64,000 nucleotides of DNA. Source: JAGVSR01 sp963825555. GTDB taxonomy: Bacteria > Pseudomonadota > Alphaproteobacteria > Rhizobiales > Hyphomicrobiaceae. Position numbers and translations under genes: made by a program. The DNA is taken from positions 1 to 64,000 of the forward strand of contig CAWGTZ010000014.1 of the NCBI GenBank assembly GCA_963825555.1. The letters run 5' to 3'. Numbering within the stretch: the first letter of the stretch is position 1; every line of letters begins with the position of its first letter. The notes beneath the pieces were generated by a model. That model worked only from the letters and a program-made list of their open reading frames with translations, searched no databases and had not been told where the DNA came from. Positions 39,712 to 47,731 of the stretch are shown in pieces.

Positions 39712-40512
39712 ATGCGGATCCTCATCACCAACGACGATGGCGCGGGCGCACACGGTCTTACCGTGTTGCACAACATCGCGCGGGAGTTGACGGATGATGT
39801 CTGGATCGTCGCGCCCGAGATGAACCAGTCGGGTGCTTCGCATGCGCTGACGCTTCAGGTGCCGCTCCGGTACCGTGAGATCGGCGATCGGGCGTTTGCC
39901 GTGCGCGGCACGCCGGCCGATTGCGTCATCATGGGCGTGCGCCACATGCTCAAAGGTCACCCGCCCGATCTCATACTCTCCGGTGTCAATCATGGCGCCA
40001 ACCTTGCCGAGGACGTTGCCTATTCCGGCACGGTCGCGGGCGCTATGGAGGGCACGCTGGTCGGGATCCGCTCGATTGCCATGAGCCTCACACTGGGGTT
40101 CGATGCGGACGGCCTGCAGCACTGGAAGACGCCGCTCGCCTACGGTCCACAGATCGTCGATCGGCTCTTGAGCACGCAGTGGCCGCAGGGCGTGCTGATG
40201 AACGTGAATTATCCCGATCTGGCGCCCGAAGCCGTGCAGGGCATTCGCATCACGCGCCAGGGACGCCGCGACCAGGGTGGCCTCGACATCGATCAGCGCC
40301 GCGACCCCTGGGGGGATCCGTATTTCTGGTTTGCCTTTGAGCGCCGCCGTTCCGACCCGCCTGAGGGTACGGATCTGCGGGCCATTGCAGAAGGCGCCAT
40401 CTCGATCACGCCGCTGTCGATGGACCTGACCCACCATCCGCTTCGCGAGACGCTGGGCGAAACGTTTGCGCAGCCCGTCAACACCATGCGCACGCGCAAG
40501 AGCGGAATCTGA
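39712..40512 (+). CDS. surE: 5'/3'-nucleotidase SurE
   Basis: Metal-dependent nucleoside monophosphate phosphatase linked to stationary-phase survival. The 266 residues start MRILITNDDGAGAHGL with the metal-binding Asp-Asp pair; PEMNQSGASHALTL and SGVNHGANLAEDVAYSGTV are further signatures. The start at 39712 is fixed by the NDDG motif. The serS-surE order is typical. In many alphaproteobacteria a pcm gene follows surE; here it does not, and the pcm-like gene lies at 12.4 kb. Confidence 0.95.
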   Translation: MRILITNDDGAGAHGLTVLHNIARELTDDVWIVAPEMNQSGASHALTLQVPLRYREIGDRAFAVRGTPADCVIMGVRHMLKGHPPDLILSGVNHGANLAEDVAYSGTVAGAMEGTLVGIRSIAMSLTLGFDADGLQHWKTPLAYGPQIVDRLLSTQWPQGVLMNVNYPDLAPEAVQGIRITRQGRRDQGGLDIDQRRDPWGDPYFWFAFERRRSDPPEGTDLRAIAEGAISITPLSMDLTHHPLRETLGETFAQPVNTMRTRKSGI

Positions 40513-40741
40513 TCGCGAAGACGCGTTGTCGCGTTTCCGGCGCATTTTGTCCGTTCTCGCAGCACAATCGGCCTTTATGAGCAGAAGTTGAGCCCGATCC
40601 AGAGGCAGGTCGTGCGCCCTAGCCGAGGGACTGCGGCGCCGGGGGGCCTGCCGAGTGCGGATCGGGTTCAATTCTTCCATGGCTCTTCGGATCTTCCGGA
40701 AGCCTGGCGTCAATTGCGAGAGCGGGAACCTTCGGTGGCCG

Positions 40742-40756
40742 TTAAGGCCCTGTTAA
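40742..40756 (+). promoter_or_regulatory. CtrA-binding site (TTAA-N7-TTAA) upstream of the NlpD/DipM-like gene
   Basis: TTAAGGCCCTGTTAA is a perfect full CtrA box, 43 bp before the ATG at 40799. Two more TTAA half-sites follow at 40761 and 40768, and GTTAACCGGTTAAC at 40752-40765 is a 14-bp palindrome, so the segment is unusually dense in TTAA. CtrA is the cell-cycle master regulator of alphaproteobacteria and controls division and envelope genes. Confidence 0.7.
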
Positions 40757-40798
40757 CCGGTTAACGGTTAATGGAACGTAGGTTGTGAGGTGCGTACC

Positions 40799-42178
40799 AT
40801 GTTCAGTCTCCTGCGTTCCGGATACTCTGGCAGCCGTCTTTTCGGCCGCCGTTCTAAACTTTTCGCCGTCGCCGCCGCCGTGAGTGCCGGCGGGTGTAGC
40901 GCGGATATCGCGCGCTTCGATTTTCCTTCGGCCAATTTGACCAACACGTCGACGGGGACCATTCCGGTGCCCAGTGAGTTTGTCAGCGGGCCATACGCGC
41001 TCGGTGCCGAGACTCCGTCGGAGGCTCCGGTTGGGGCCCCGTCATCCTATGCTGCGCCGTCGAGCTCGGAGAGCCAGCGTGTTGATGTGGCGGCTCTCGA
41101 TCCGCCCGCGCCGCTTCCGGCTCCCCCGGCACGCACGTATCAGGCGCCCCCGCCCACCCAGTCATACGCTCCCGCGCCGGTTGCCGAAGAAGAGAAGGGC
41201 GCCGAAATCGAGGTCCAGCGCGGCGACACGCTCTACGGCCTGTCGCGGCGTCATGGCGTTTCGCTCAACGAACTCATGCGTGTTAACGGCCTGACCAACC
41301 CGACGCTGATGCCCGGCCAAAAGCTGGCTCTGCCCTCTGGCAAGGTGGCCCCTCGAGCGCCCCAGCCGTCTCGCACGGTCGCCGCAGAGCCTGTGCCGGC
41401 TCCGGCCGATTGGACGGGCACGTACACGATCCAGAGCGGGGACTCTCTCTATGCCATCGCACGCCGGAACGACGTGAAGGTGGCCGACCTGCAGCGCTAC
41501 AATAGCATCACCGATCCGCGCCGCGTCCGTCCGGGCACGGTGCTGAAGATTCCTGGTGTTGCGGGTGCCGCTATGGCTGAAGCCTCGCCGTCTGTCTCCG
41601 TCGCACCCCCGCCTCTGGCGCCGCCTTCTAGCGCGCCGGTGACGGCCGTGGTGCCGCCGCTTGGGGCAGCTCCCGCAGCGCCGACGATCCTCAATGCGCC
41701 GCGCTCGTCTGAGGAAAAGCAGGTTGCTGCGCTAGAGATCGAGAGCAAGACGGATGCGGCCTCTGTTTCCGCGCCTGCTTCGGGTTCTGTGGCGGAAGGC
41801 GGCAAGTTGCGTTGGCCGGCCAAGGGCCGCATCATCGCAGGCTATGGGCCCCGCAGCGACGGTACGCACAACGATGGCATCAATATCTCGGTGCCTCAGG
41901 GGACCGACGTCCATGCAGCCGAGAATGGCACCGTGGCTTACGCCGGTAATGAACTCAAAGGCTATGGCAACCTGATCCTCGTGCGCCATGACAATGGCTG
42001 GGTGACGGCTTATGCCCATGCCGACGAGTTGCTCGTCAAGCGCGGAGACCGCGTCTCTCGCGGTCAGGTTATCGCAAAAGCTGGCAGGACGGGTCAGGTT
42101 GATCGGCCTCAGCTTCACTTCGAGGTTCGTCTGGGTCAGAAGCCGGTCGATCCCACGCTCTACCTGGAAAAGCTCTGA
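40799..42178 (+). CDS. NlpD/DipM-like factor: two LysM domains and degenerate LytM (M23) domain
   Basis: Envelope protein of about 459 residues. An N-terminal lipoprotein-like segment (FAVAAAVSAGGCSAD, possible lipidated Cys) leads to a Pro-rich linker, LysM 1 (IEVQRGDTLYGLSRRHGVSL), LysM 2 (TYTIQSGDSLYAIARRNDVK), a second linker and a C-terminal M23/LytM domain. Zinc ligands are lost: the usual H-x3-D is GTHNDGINI and the usual HLH is QLH. It is therefore expected to activate amidases rather than cut peptidoglycan, like NlpD/EnvC and Caulobacter DipM. The CtrA box upstream fits a division role. GTG at 40790 is an alternative start. Confidence 0.88.
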   Translation: MFSLLRSGYSGSRLFGRRSKLFAVAAAVSAGGCSADIARFDFPSANLTNTSTGTIPVPSEFVSGPYALGAETPSEAPVGAPSSYAAPSSSESQRVDVAALDPPAPLPAPPARTYQAPPPTQSYAPAPVAEEEKGAEIEVQRGDTLYGLSRRHGVSLNELMRVNGLTNPTLMPGQKLALPSGKVAPRAPQPSRTVAAEPVPAPADWTGTYTIQSGDSLYAIARRNDVKVADLQRYNSITDPRRVRPGTVLKIPGVAGAAMAEASPSVSVAPPPLAPPSSAPVTAVVPPLGAAPAAPTILNAPRSSEEKQVAALEIESKTDAASVSAPASGSVAEGGKLRWPAKGRIIAGYGPRSDGTHNDGINISVPQGTDVHAAENGTVAYAGNELKGYGNLILVRHDNGWVTAYAHADELLVKRGDRVSRGQVIAKAGRTGQVDRPQLHFEVRLGQKPVDPTLYLEKL

Positions 42179-42205
42179 TCGCCTCATGCTATCAGGCAGG
42201 AACAA

Positions 42206-42242
42206 GAAGGAGGGGCCGCACCTATGGAGCGGCCCCTCCTTC
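42206..42242. terminator. Bidirectional terminator between the NlpD-like and DUF815 genes
   Basis: A perfect 14-bp stem (42206-42219 with 42229-42242) closes a 9-nt loop between two convergent genes (stops at 42178 and 42261). Neither side has a long T tract, but its strength and position fit termination in both directions. Confidence 0.72.
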
Positions 42243-42260
42243 GTAACGCCCAAAGCTGCC

Positions 42261-43154
42261 TCAGGCGCGGTCGAGCGTTTGGCCGAGCCGGCCCGCGATA
42301 TCCTGAATGAACTGCCAGGCGACGCGCCCTGACCGGGCGCCGCGTGTTCGGCTCCATTCCAGCGCCTCGCGCTCCAGAACCTCACTCGCGATTTTGAGGC
42401 GATAGTGCCGCGCGTAATCGCGCACCATGGAAAGGAACTCGTCCTGCGAGCAATTGTGGAAGCCAAGCCAGAGGCCAAACCGGTCCGACAGCGAGACCTT
42501 CTCTTCGACCGCCTCGGCGGGGTTGATTGCCGTGGAGCGTTCGTTCTCCATCATATCGCGCGGCATCAGGTGACGACGGTTGGATGTGGCGTAGAAGATC
42601 ACGTTCTGTGGACGGCCTTCGATCCCGCCCTCCAGCACGGCCTTCAGCGATTTGTAGCTGGTGTCGTCCTTGTCGAAGGAGAGGTCGTCGCAGAAAACTA
42701 TGAAGCGATGCGGCGCGCTCTTCAGGTGCTGGAGGCAGCGGGGCAGGGAGGTGATCTCTTCTCGATGGATCTCGACAATCTTCAGCCTGCCCCCGGTTCT
42801 TGCGGCGCTTTCCGTCTGTCCGGCCACCGTGGCGTGCACGGCCTTGACCAGGCTCGATTTGCCCATACCGCGTGCGCCCCACAAAAGCGCATTGTTGGCT
42901 GGCAGGCCCTGGGCGAAGCGCTCGGTGTTGGCGAGCAGTTGCTCGCTGGCCTGGTCGATGCCCTTGAGGAGCCCAAGGGGCACCCGATTGACACGGGTGA
43001 CGGGCTCGAAGTGTCCGTTCGCCGCCTGCCAGACGAAGGCTTCTGCGGTCGAGAAATCGGGCGCCGGCGGGGCCTTTGGGGCGAGCCGTTCAAGGGCCTC
43101 GGCTACGCGGGCCAGGAGACCCGCCAGATCGTCCTCATTAGCGCCGTTTGCCAT
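42261..43154 (-). CDS. DUF815 AAA+ family ATPase
   Basis: The 297 residues have a P-loop ATPase domain from about residue 60: Walker A LLWGARGMGKSSLVKAV, Walker B FIVFCDDLSF, and sensor-like IFYATSNRRHLMPRDM. This is the widely conserved DUF815 family, of unknown cellular role. An N-terminal region with FVWQAANGHFEPVTRV is characteristic. It is divergent from yajC. Function is inferred only at the level of ATPase. Confidence 0.85.
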   Translation of the reverse strand: MANGANEDDLAGLLARVAEALERLAPKAPPAPDFSTAEAFVWQAANGHFEPVTRVNRVPLGLLKGIDQASEQLLANTERFAQGLPANNALLWGARGMGKSSLVKAVHATVAGQTESAARTGGRLKIVEIHREEITSLPRCLQHLKSAPHRFIVFCDDLSFDKDDTSYKSLKAVLEGGIEGRPQNVIFYATSNRRHLMPRDMMENERSTAINPAEAVEEKVSLSDRFGLWLGFHNCSQDEFLSMVRDYARHYRLKIASEVLEREALEWSRTRGARSGRVAWQFIQDIAGRLGQTLDRA

Positions 43155-43388
43155 CCCGTTGATTCCCCGCTCACTTCCCTGGATCTGAACAGGGCGGTTG
43201 TAGCGTCCGGTCCAGCGGTTTGCCTAGTCCGGATCGGGTTGCAAAGCGGGCGTCGAACACTATAGTCGCGCGCAAATTCCCTGGAGCGCCGGCAGGGCGG
43301 GGTTGCTAGACCCCGTGACGTCGGCTCTTTGCTCCGCGCCAACGGTTTGCCGTGGATTCTCCGCGGTAAAAAAAGGACACGATCTCAC

Positions 43389-43724
43389 ATGTTCATCGAT
43401 CCCGCCTACGCACAGGCAGCAGGGCCCGGTTCTGACCCGTTCACGGGGCTCCTGATCCCCATGCTGCTGATGATCCTGATCTTCTATTTTCTGGTCATCC
43501 GCCCGCAGTCACAGCGCGCGGCGCAGCACAAGGATATGGTCGAGAAGGTGCGCCGCGGCGACACGGTCGTGACTTCAGGCGGGATGGTCGGCAAGGTCAC
43601 GAAGGTTTCGGAGGGCTCGGACGAGATCGAAGTGGAACTGTCCGAGAACCTGCGCATCCGCATCCTCCGCTCGACGCTGATGGATGTGCGCGCCAAAGGC
43701 GAACCGGTCAAGGAATCGACCTGA
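43389..43724 (+). CDS. yajC: Preprotein translocase subunit YajC
   Basis: Small single-pass accessory of the SecDF complex. The 111 residues have the membrane helix LLIPMLLMILIFYFLVIRPQ, the diagnostic RPQSQRAAQHKDMVE and a C-terminal beta-rich domain (RRGDTVVTSGGMVGKVTKV). The start at 43389 gives the common MFIDPAYAQA N-terminus. It heads the yajC-secD-secF operon, 66 bp before secD. Confidence 0.95.
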   Translation: MFIDPAYAQAAGPGSDPFTGLLIPMLLMILIFYFLVIRPQSQRAAQHKDMVEKVRRGDTVVTSGGMVGKVTKVSEGSDEIEVELSENLRIRILRSTLMDVRAKGEPVKEST

Positions 43725-43790
43725 TCCCGGTCCCGTTTTGCTGCGCAGGCCGTTACGGCCGCGCTTTGCTTTGCAACAGGTAATGCCTCG

Positions 43791-45423
43791 ATGCTGCATT
43801 TCGAACGCTGGAAAATCATCGCGATCATCCTGACCTGTCTGACAGGTCTACTGTTCGCGATCCCGAATTTCGTCTCCAAGGAAACGCTGCAGAATTGGCC
43901 GGATTTCCTGCCCAAGCGGCAGATGCCGCTCGGCCTCGATCTGCGCGGTGGTGCCCATTTGCTGCTGGCCATGGATCAGAACGAGATCCGCAAGGATTGG
44001 CTGCAGGGCCTCCAGGACGATGCGCGCCGCACACTGCGTGAAGCCAAGATCGGCTTCTCCGGTATTGGCATTCAGGACAATTCCGTGCGGGTCACGCTGG
44101 TCAAACCGGAGGACGGAGACAGAGCATTCTCCGAGCTGAAGAAGATCTCGCAGTCGATCGGCAATGCGCTTCTGGGCACCGCCGGCATGGACGTCGATGT
44201 CACACGATCCGGCGACAACCAGTTCGTCATCAAGCCCACCGAGCAGGGGTTCAACGAGCGGCTCTCACACGCAGCATCCGCGTCGATCGAGACCATCAAC
44301 CGGCGCGTCAACGCCTTGGGCACGGCTGAATCCACCATCGTGCGCCAGGGTTTGGATCGCATCCTCGTCCAGTATCCGGGTCTCAGCGACACGCGCCAGC
44401 TGAAGGAGCTGATAGGCCAGACCGCCAAGCTCTCCTTCCATGCCGTGCATCCCACCGTTTCGCCGGAGGAGGCTCGTGCCACCCGCGTGCCGCTCGGTTA
44501 CAAGATTTATGAGAGCATGGAGCGCGCTGAGGCAGGCGGCCAGGGGGAGTATGTCCTCCAGGAAAGTGCAGTCGTTCTTGGTGAGGACCTGGAAGATGCC
44601 CAGCCGGGCTTCGACCAGCGCACCAACGAGCCGATCATCTCGTTCCGCTTCAACACATCGGGTGCCCGGAAGTTCGGGAACTTCACCAAGAACAACGTGG
44701 GCCGCCCGTTTGCCATCGTTCTTGACGACAAGGTGATCTCAGCCCCCGTCATCCGAGAAGCTATCCTGGGCGGCTCGGGGCAGATCTCGGGCAACTTCAC
44801 AGTGGAATCCGCCAACAACCTCGCCATTCAGCTGCGTTCGGGCGCGTTGCCCGCCAAGCTGACGGTGGTCGAGGAGCGGACTGTGGGTCCATCCCTTGGC
44901 GCCGACAGCATCGAGTTCAGGCAAGATCGCCGGTATCGTTGGTCTTGCTGCTACGGCCATCATGACGATCGTCGCGTATGGAACCTTTGGCGTCTATGCC
45001 GTCATCGGACTCATGGTTCACGGCCTTCTCATTCTTGCGTTGATGTCGGCAATCGGCACGACGCTGACGCTTCCCGGCATCGCGGGCTTCGTGCTCACCA
45101 TCGCCATGGCAGTGGACGCAAACGTGCTCATCTACGAGCGCATTCGCGAAGAACTTCGCGCAGGCAAGACGGCAATTGCCGCGATAGACGCGGGATTCCA
45201 GAAGGCCTTCATCACGATCCTGGACAGCCAGCTGACGACGCTCGTTGCCGCTCTCATCATGTTCTGGCTCGGCTCCGGGCCCATCCGCGGCTTCGCGGTT
45301 ACGCTGTCGCTCGGCATCATGACCTCGGTCTTCGCCGCTATCACCATTACCCGCCTGCTCGTCGCGATGTGGCTGAAGAATGCCAAGTCGTCCAAGACGC
45401 GCACGCTGCAGGTTCCGATCTGA
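43791..45423 (+). CDS. secD: Protein translocase subunit SecD (one +1 frameshift)
   Basis: Proton-driven membrane subunit that pulls exported proteins through SecYEG. The first frame has the N-terminal helix, DLRGGAHLLLAMD, and the periplasmic P1 domain to LGADSIE. The second frame continues SGKIAGIVGLAATAIMTIVA, five more membrane helices and IAMAVDANVLIYERIREEL. One extra T at 44916-44917 separates them; removing it gives 543 residues, the normal size. The gene is essential for efficient export, so an assembly error is the likeliest cause. The uncorrected first frame runs to 45494 with a nonsense tail. Confidence 0.94.
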
Positions 45424-45436
45424 CAAGGACCATCAC

Positions 45437-46384
45437 ATGTTTCTGGTTCCCGACTTCAAGGGTTTCGACTTCTTCCCACACGGCACGCGATTGAACTTCA
45501 TGAAGTTCAAGAATTTGTGCTTCGGGTTGTCGATTCTGGCCATGGTCGTGTCGCTCGCTCTCATCTTCACGAAGGGCTTTAATTTCGGCGTCGATTTCAA
45601 GGGCGGCGCCATGATTGAATTGAAGGCCAAGCAGGGGGATGCCGATCTGGCAGGCCTGCGCAGCAAGATCGGCGCGCTGGGCTTGGGCGACGTGCAGATC
45701 CAGAGCTTCGGGACACCCTCGGACGTGCTGATCCGCGTGGAGGAGCAGCCGGGCGGTGAAGAGGCCCAGCAGGAGGCCCTCAAGAAGATTCAGGATGTCG
45801 TCGGCGATGGGTATGAGCAGCGGCGCGTGGAAATTGTGGGTCCTGCGGTGTCGAGCGAACTACGGCGCACGGGCACGATCGCAGTGATAGCCTCACTGAT
45901 CGCCATTATGCTCTACGTCTGGTTCAGGTTCGAATGGCAGTTTGCGGTGGGAACCCTCGTTGCTCTCGCCCATGACGTGCTGGTGACGGCTGGTATCTTC
46001 TCTCTGTTCCAAATGGAGTTCGATCTGTCGATCGTGGCAGCGCTGCTCACAATTCTCGGCTACTCGGTCAACGACACAGTCGTGGTGTCAGATCGCATCC
46101 GGGAGAACCTGCGCAAATATAAGCGCATGGATCTGACGGAGTTGCTCAATCTGTCGATCAATGAAACGCTGTCGCGTACCATCCTCACCGGCATCACGAC
46201 CGTAGCGGTGCTAGTCGCGCTGTTCTTCCTTGGCGGTGCCGTAATCCAGAACTTCGTGTTCGCGATGCTGTTTGGCGTGCTCATTGGTACCTACTCGTCG
46301 ATCTTCATCGGCGCTCCGATCCTGGAGTACCTCGGCGTCAAGCGCGATACCGTCGTCGGCTCGGAGGCCAAGGCGTCCAGCTGA
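45437..46384 (+). CDS. secF: Protein translocase subunit SecF
   Basis: Partner of SecD. The 315 residues have six predicted membrane helices, the periplasmic domain with GFNFGVDFKGGAMIELK, and family signatures LTILGYSVNDTVVVSDRIREN and LSRTILTGITTVAVLVALF. The start at 45437 lies 13 bp after the corrected secD stop. Confidence 0.96.
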   Translation: MFLVPDFKGFDFFPHGTRLNFMKFKNLCFGLSILAMVVSLALIFTKGFNFGVDFKGGAMIELKAKQGDADLAGLRSKIGALGLGDVQIQSFGTPSDVLIRVEEQPGGEEAQQEALKKIQDVVGDGYEQRRVEIVGPAVSSELRRTGTIAVIASLIAIMLYVWFRFEWQFAVGTLVALAHDVLVTAGIFSLFQMEFDLSIVAALLTILGYSVNDTVVVSDRIRENLRKYKRMDLTELLNLSINETLSRTILTGITTVAVLVALFFLGGAVIQNFVFAMLFGVLIGTYSSIFIGAPILEYLGVKRDTVVGSEAKASS

Positions 46385-46428
46385 GCGGGAAGGGGTCGCG
46401 CACAACGCGGCCGCAAGGAGCAAGGCTC

Positions 46429-46806
46429 ATGGATCGTCCGACGCCGCGCTTTCCGGGCCGCGCACCTATCGAAGCCTACGGCAACGGCGGATTTCGTTTT
46501 GCGGGTATGAGCCATCGCGGCTCGATCCTATGTTTGCCGTCGGGGATTATCGCCTGGGAGGCCGCCGGCGTCGGCAGTGTGGACGCGACCCTTCTCAATC
46601 TCCTGCAATCCGAAGGGGCGGCCGGCAACGTTCTACTTTTGGGAACCGGACGTGCGCCGACGTTTCCGGCAACCGATGTCCTCGCGACGTTTCGCGATGC
46701 GGGCATTTGGATCGAGGTCATGGACACGGGGGCTGCCGCGCGCACCTACAATGTCCTGTTGGCCGAGGAGCGTGAGGTGTCTGCTGCGCTCATTGCCGTC
46801 GATTGA
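46429..46806 (+). CDS. Mth938-like domain protein
   Basis: The 125-residue protein has the Mth938/NDUFAF3 fold motifs (IEAYGNGGFRFAGMSHRGSI, VLLLGTGRAPTF, MDTGAAARTYNVLLAEEREV). Mitochondrial NDUFAF3 is a complex I assembly factor, and this bacterial relative is regularly found between secF and a phytoene-synthase-like gene, as here. Its biochemical role is not established. Confidence 0.85.
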   Translation: MDRPTPRFPGRAPIEAYGNGGFRFAGMSHRGSILCLPSGIIAWEAAGVGSVDATLLNLLQSEGAAGNVLLLGTGRAPTFPATDVLATFRDAGIWIEVMDTGAAARTYNVLLAEEREVSAALIAVD

Positions 46807-46818
46807 GGATCAGTCCGC

Positions 46819-47685
46819 ATGGCAGCTCCAGGCGCCAGCGTATCTTCAGGCGTATCTACAGACGAGCGGGCGGAGATCGTGCGCGCGGCGCGTGACCTTG
46901 CCTTTGACGACTATCTGGCGGCGCTGCTCGCCCCGGCCGGTGCGCGGGAGGACCTGCTGACGCTCGCTGCCTACGCCGGTGAGATTTCGCGTATCCCGCT
47001 GCAGGTCAGTGAAGCGGCGCTGGGTGAGATCCGGCTACAGTGGTGGCGCGATGCGCTCAAGTCCGAGGTGCGGAGTGGTCATCCAGTTGCCGACGCGCTG
47101 AATTCCCTCAAAGTGCGTGCTGGGCTGCCTCTTGATATTCTTCTGGTACCGCTCGAGGCGCGTGCGGCGGAGCTTTATCCGGAACCGTTTCCCGATGATG
47201 CCGCTTTTCGCGGCTATCTGGAGGCTGTGGAAAGGGCTCACCTGAAGCTGCGCGCGCATGTCTTGGGGAGGCTGGCTGATCCTGCTCTAGAGGAGCTGCG
47301 GCCGGAGGCTGCACGGGTTCTGGGGATCACCCGGTACGCTGTGCGGCTGCCCTACCTGCTTGCGAAGGGACGCACGCCCATCGATGTGGCGCGTTTGGGG
47401 GCGTCGCGTGCCGAGGCTACGGATGTGGTCATGGATGAGAGTGTTTTGCGCCGTTCGGTCACGCTGCTGATCGGTGAGGCCGCCGAGGGGCTTTCCGCCA
47501 TTCGCCCCAAAATAAGGCATGCAGGTCGGGCGGCGCGACAAGCGATGCTTCCGCTCGCCCTTGCCGGGCCATATTTGAGGGTACTTCAAGATACTGGGCA
47601 CGACGTCCTGCGCGACGTCGCCGAGCCTACGCCGTTGGTGCTGAGTGTGCGGCTCTGGCGTGCGGCGAGATTGGGCTGGTTCTAG
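46819..47685 (+). CDS. Squalene/phytoene synthase-like protein (NDUFAF6 type)
   Basis: The 288 residues have the all-helical isoprenoid-synthase fold: DDYLAALLAPAGAREDLLTL, ISRIPLQVSEAALGEIRLQW and GITRYAVRLPYLLAK. The aspartate-rich DxxxD motifs of true phytoene or squalene synthases are not evident (GEIRLQWWRDAL in place of the first). This matches the NDUFAF6-like subfamily rather than a carotenoid enzyme. Adjacency to the Mth938/NDUFAF3-like gene supports a shared role in respiratory complex I assembly. That role is inferred from the mitochondrial relatives. Confidence 0.8.
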   Translation: MAAPGASVSSGVSTDERAEIVRAARDLAFDDYLAALLAPAGAREDLLTLAAYAGEISRIPLQVSEAALGEIRLQWWRDALKSEVRSGHPVADALNSLKVRAGLPLDILLVPLEARAAELYPEPFPDDAAFRGYLEAVERAHLKLRAHVLGRLADPALEELRPEAARVLGITRYAVRLPYLLAKGRTPIDVARLGASRAEATDVVMDESVLRRSVTLLIGEAAEGLSAIRPKIRHAGRAARQAMLPLALAGPYLRVLQDTGHDVLRDVAEPTPLVLSVRLWRAARLGWF

Positions 47686-47731
47686 AGCATCGCGCGGATG
47701 GGGTTGGGTGCCGTTGCGAATGGAGCATGAG

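Noticed and set aside
46819..47685. Carotenoid or hopanoid biosynthesis gene
   Set aside because: The aspartate-rich catalytic motifs are not evident, and the neighbours fit the NDUFAF6/complex I assembly context instead.
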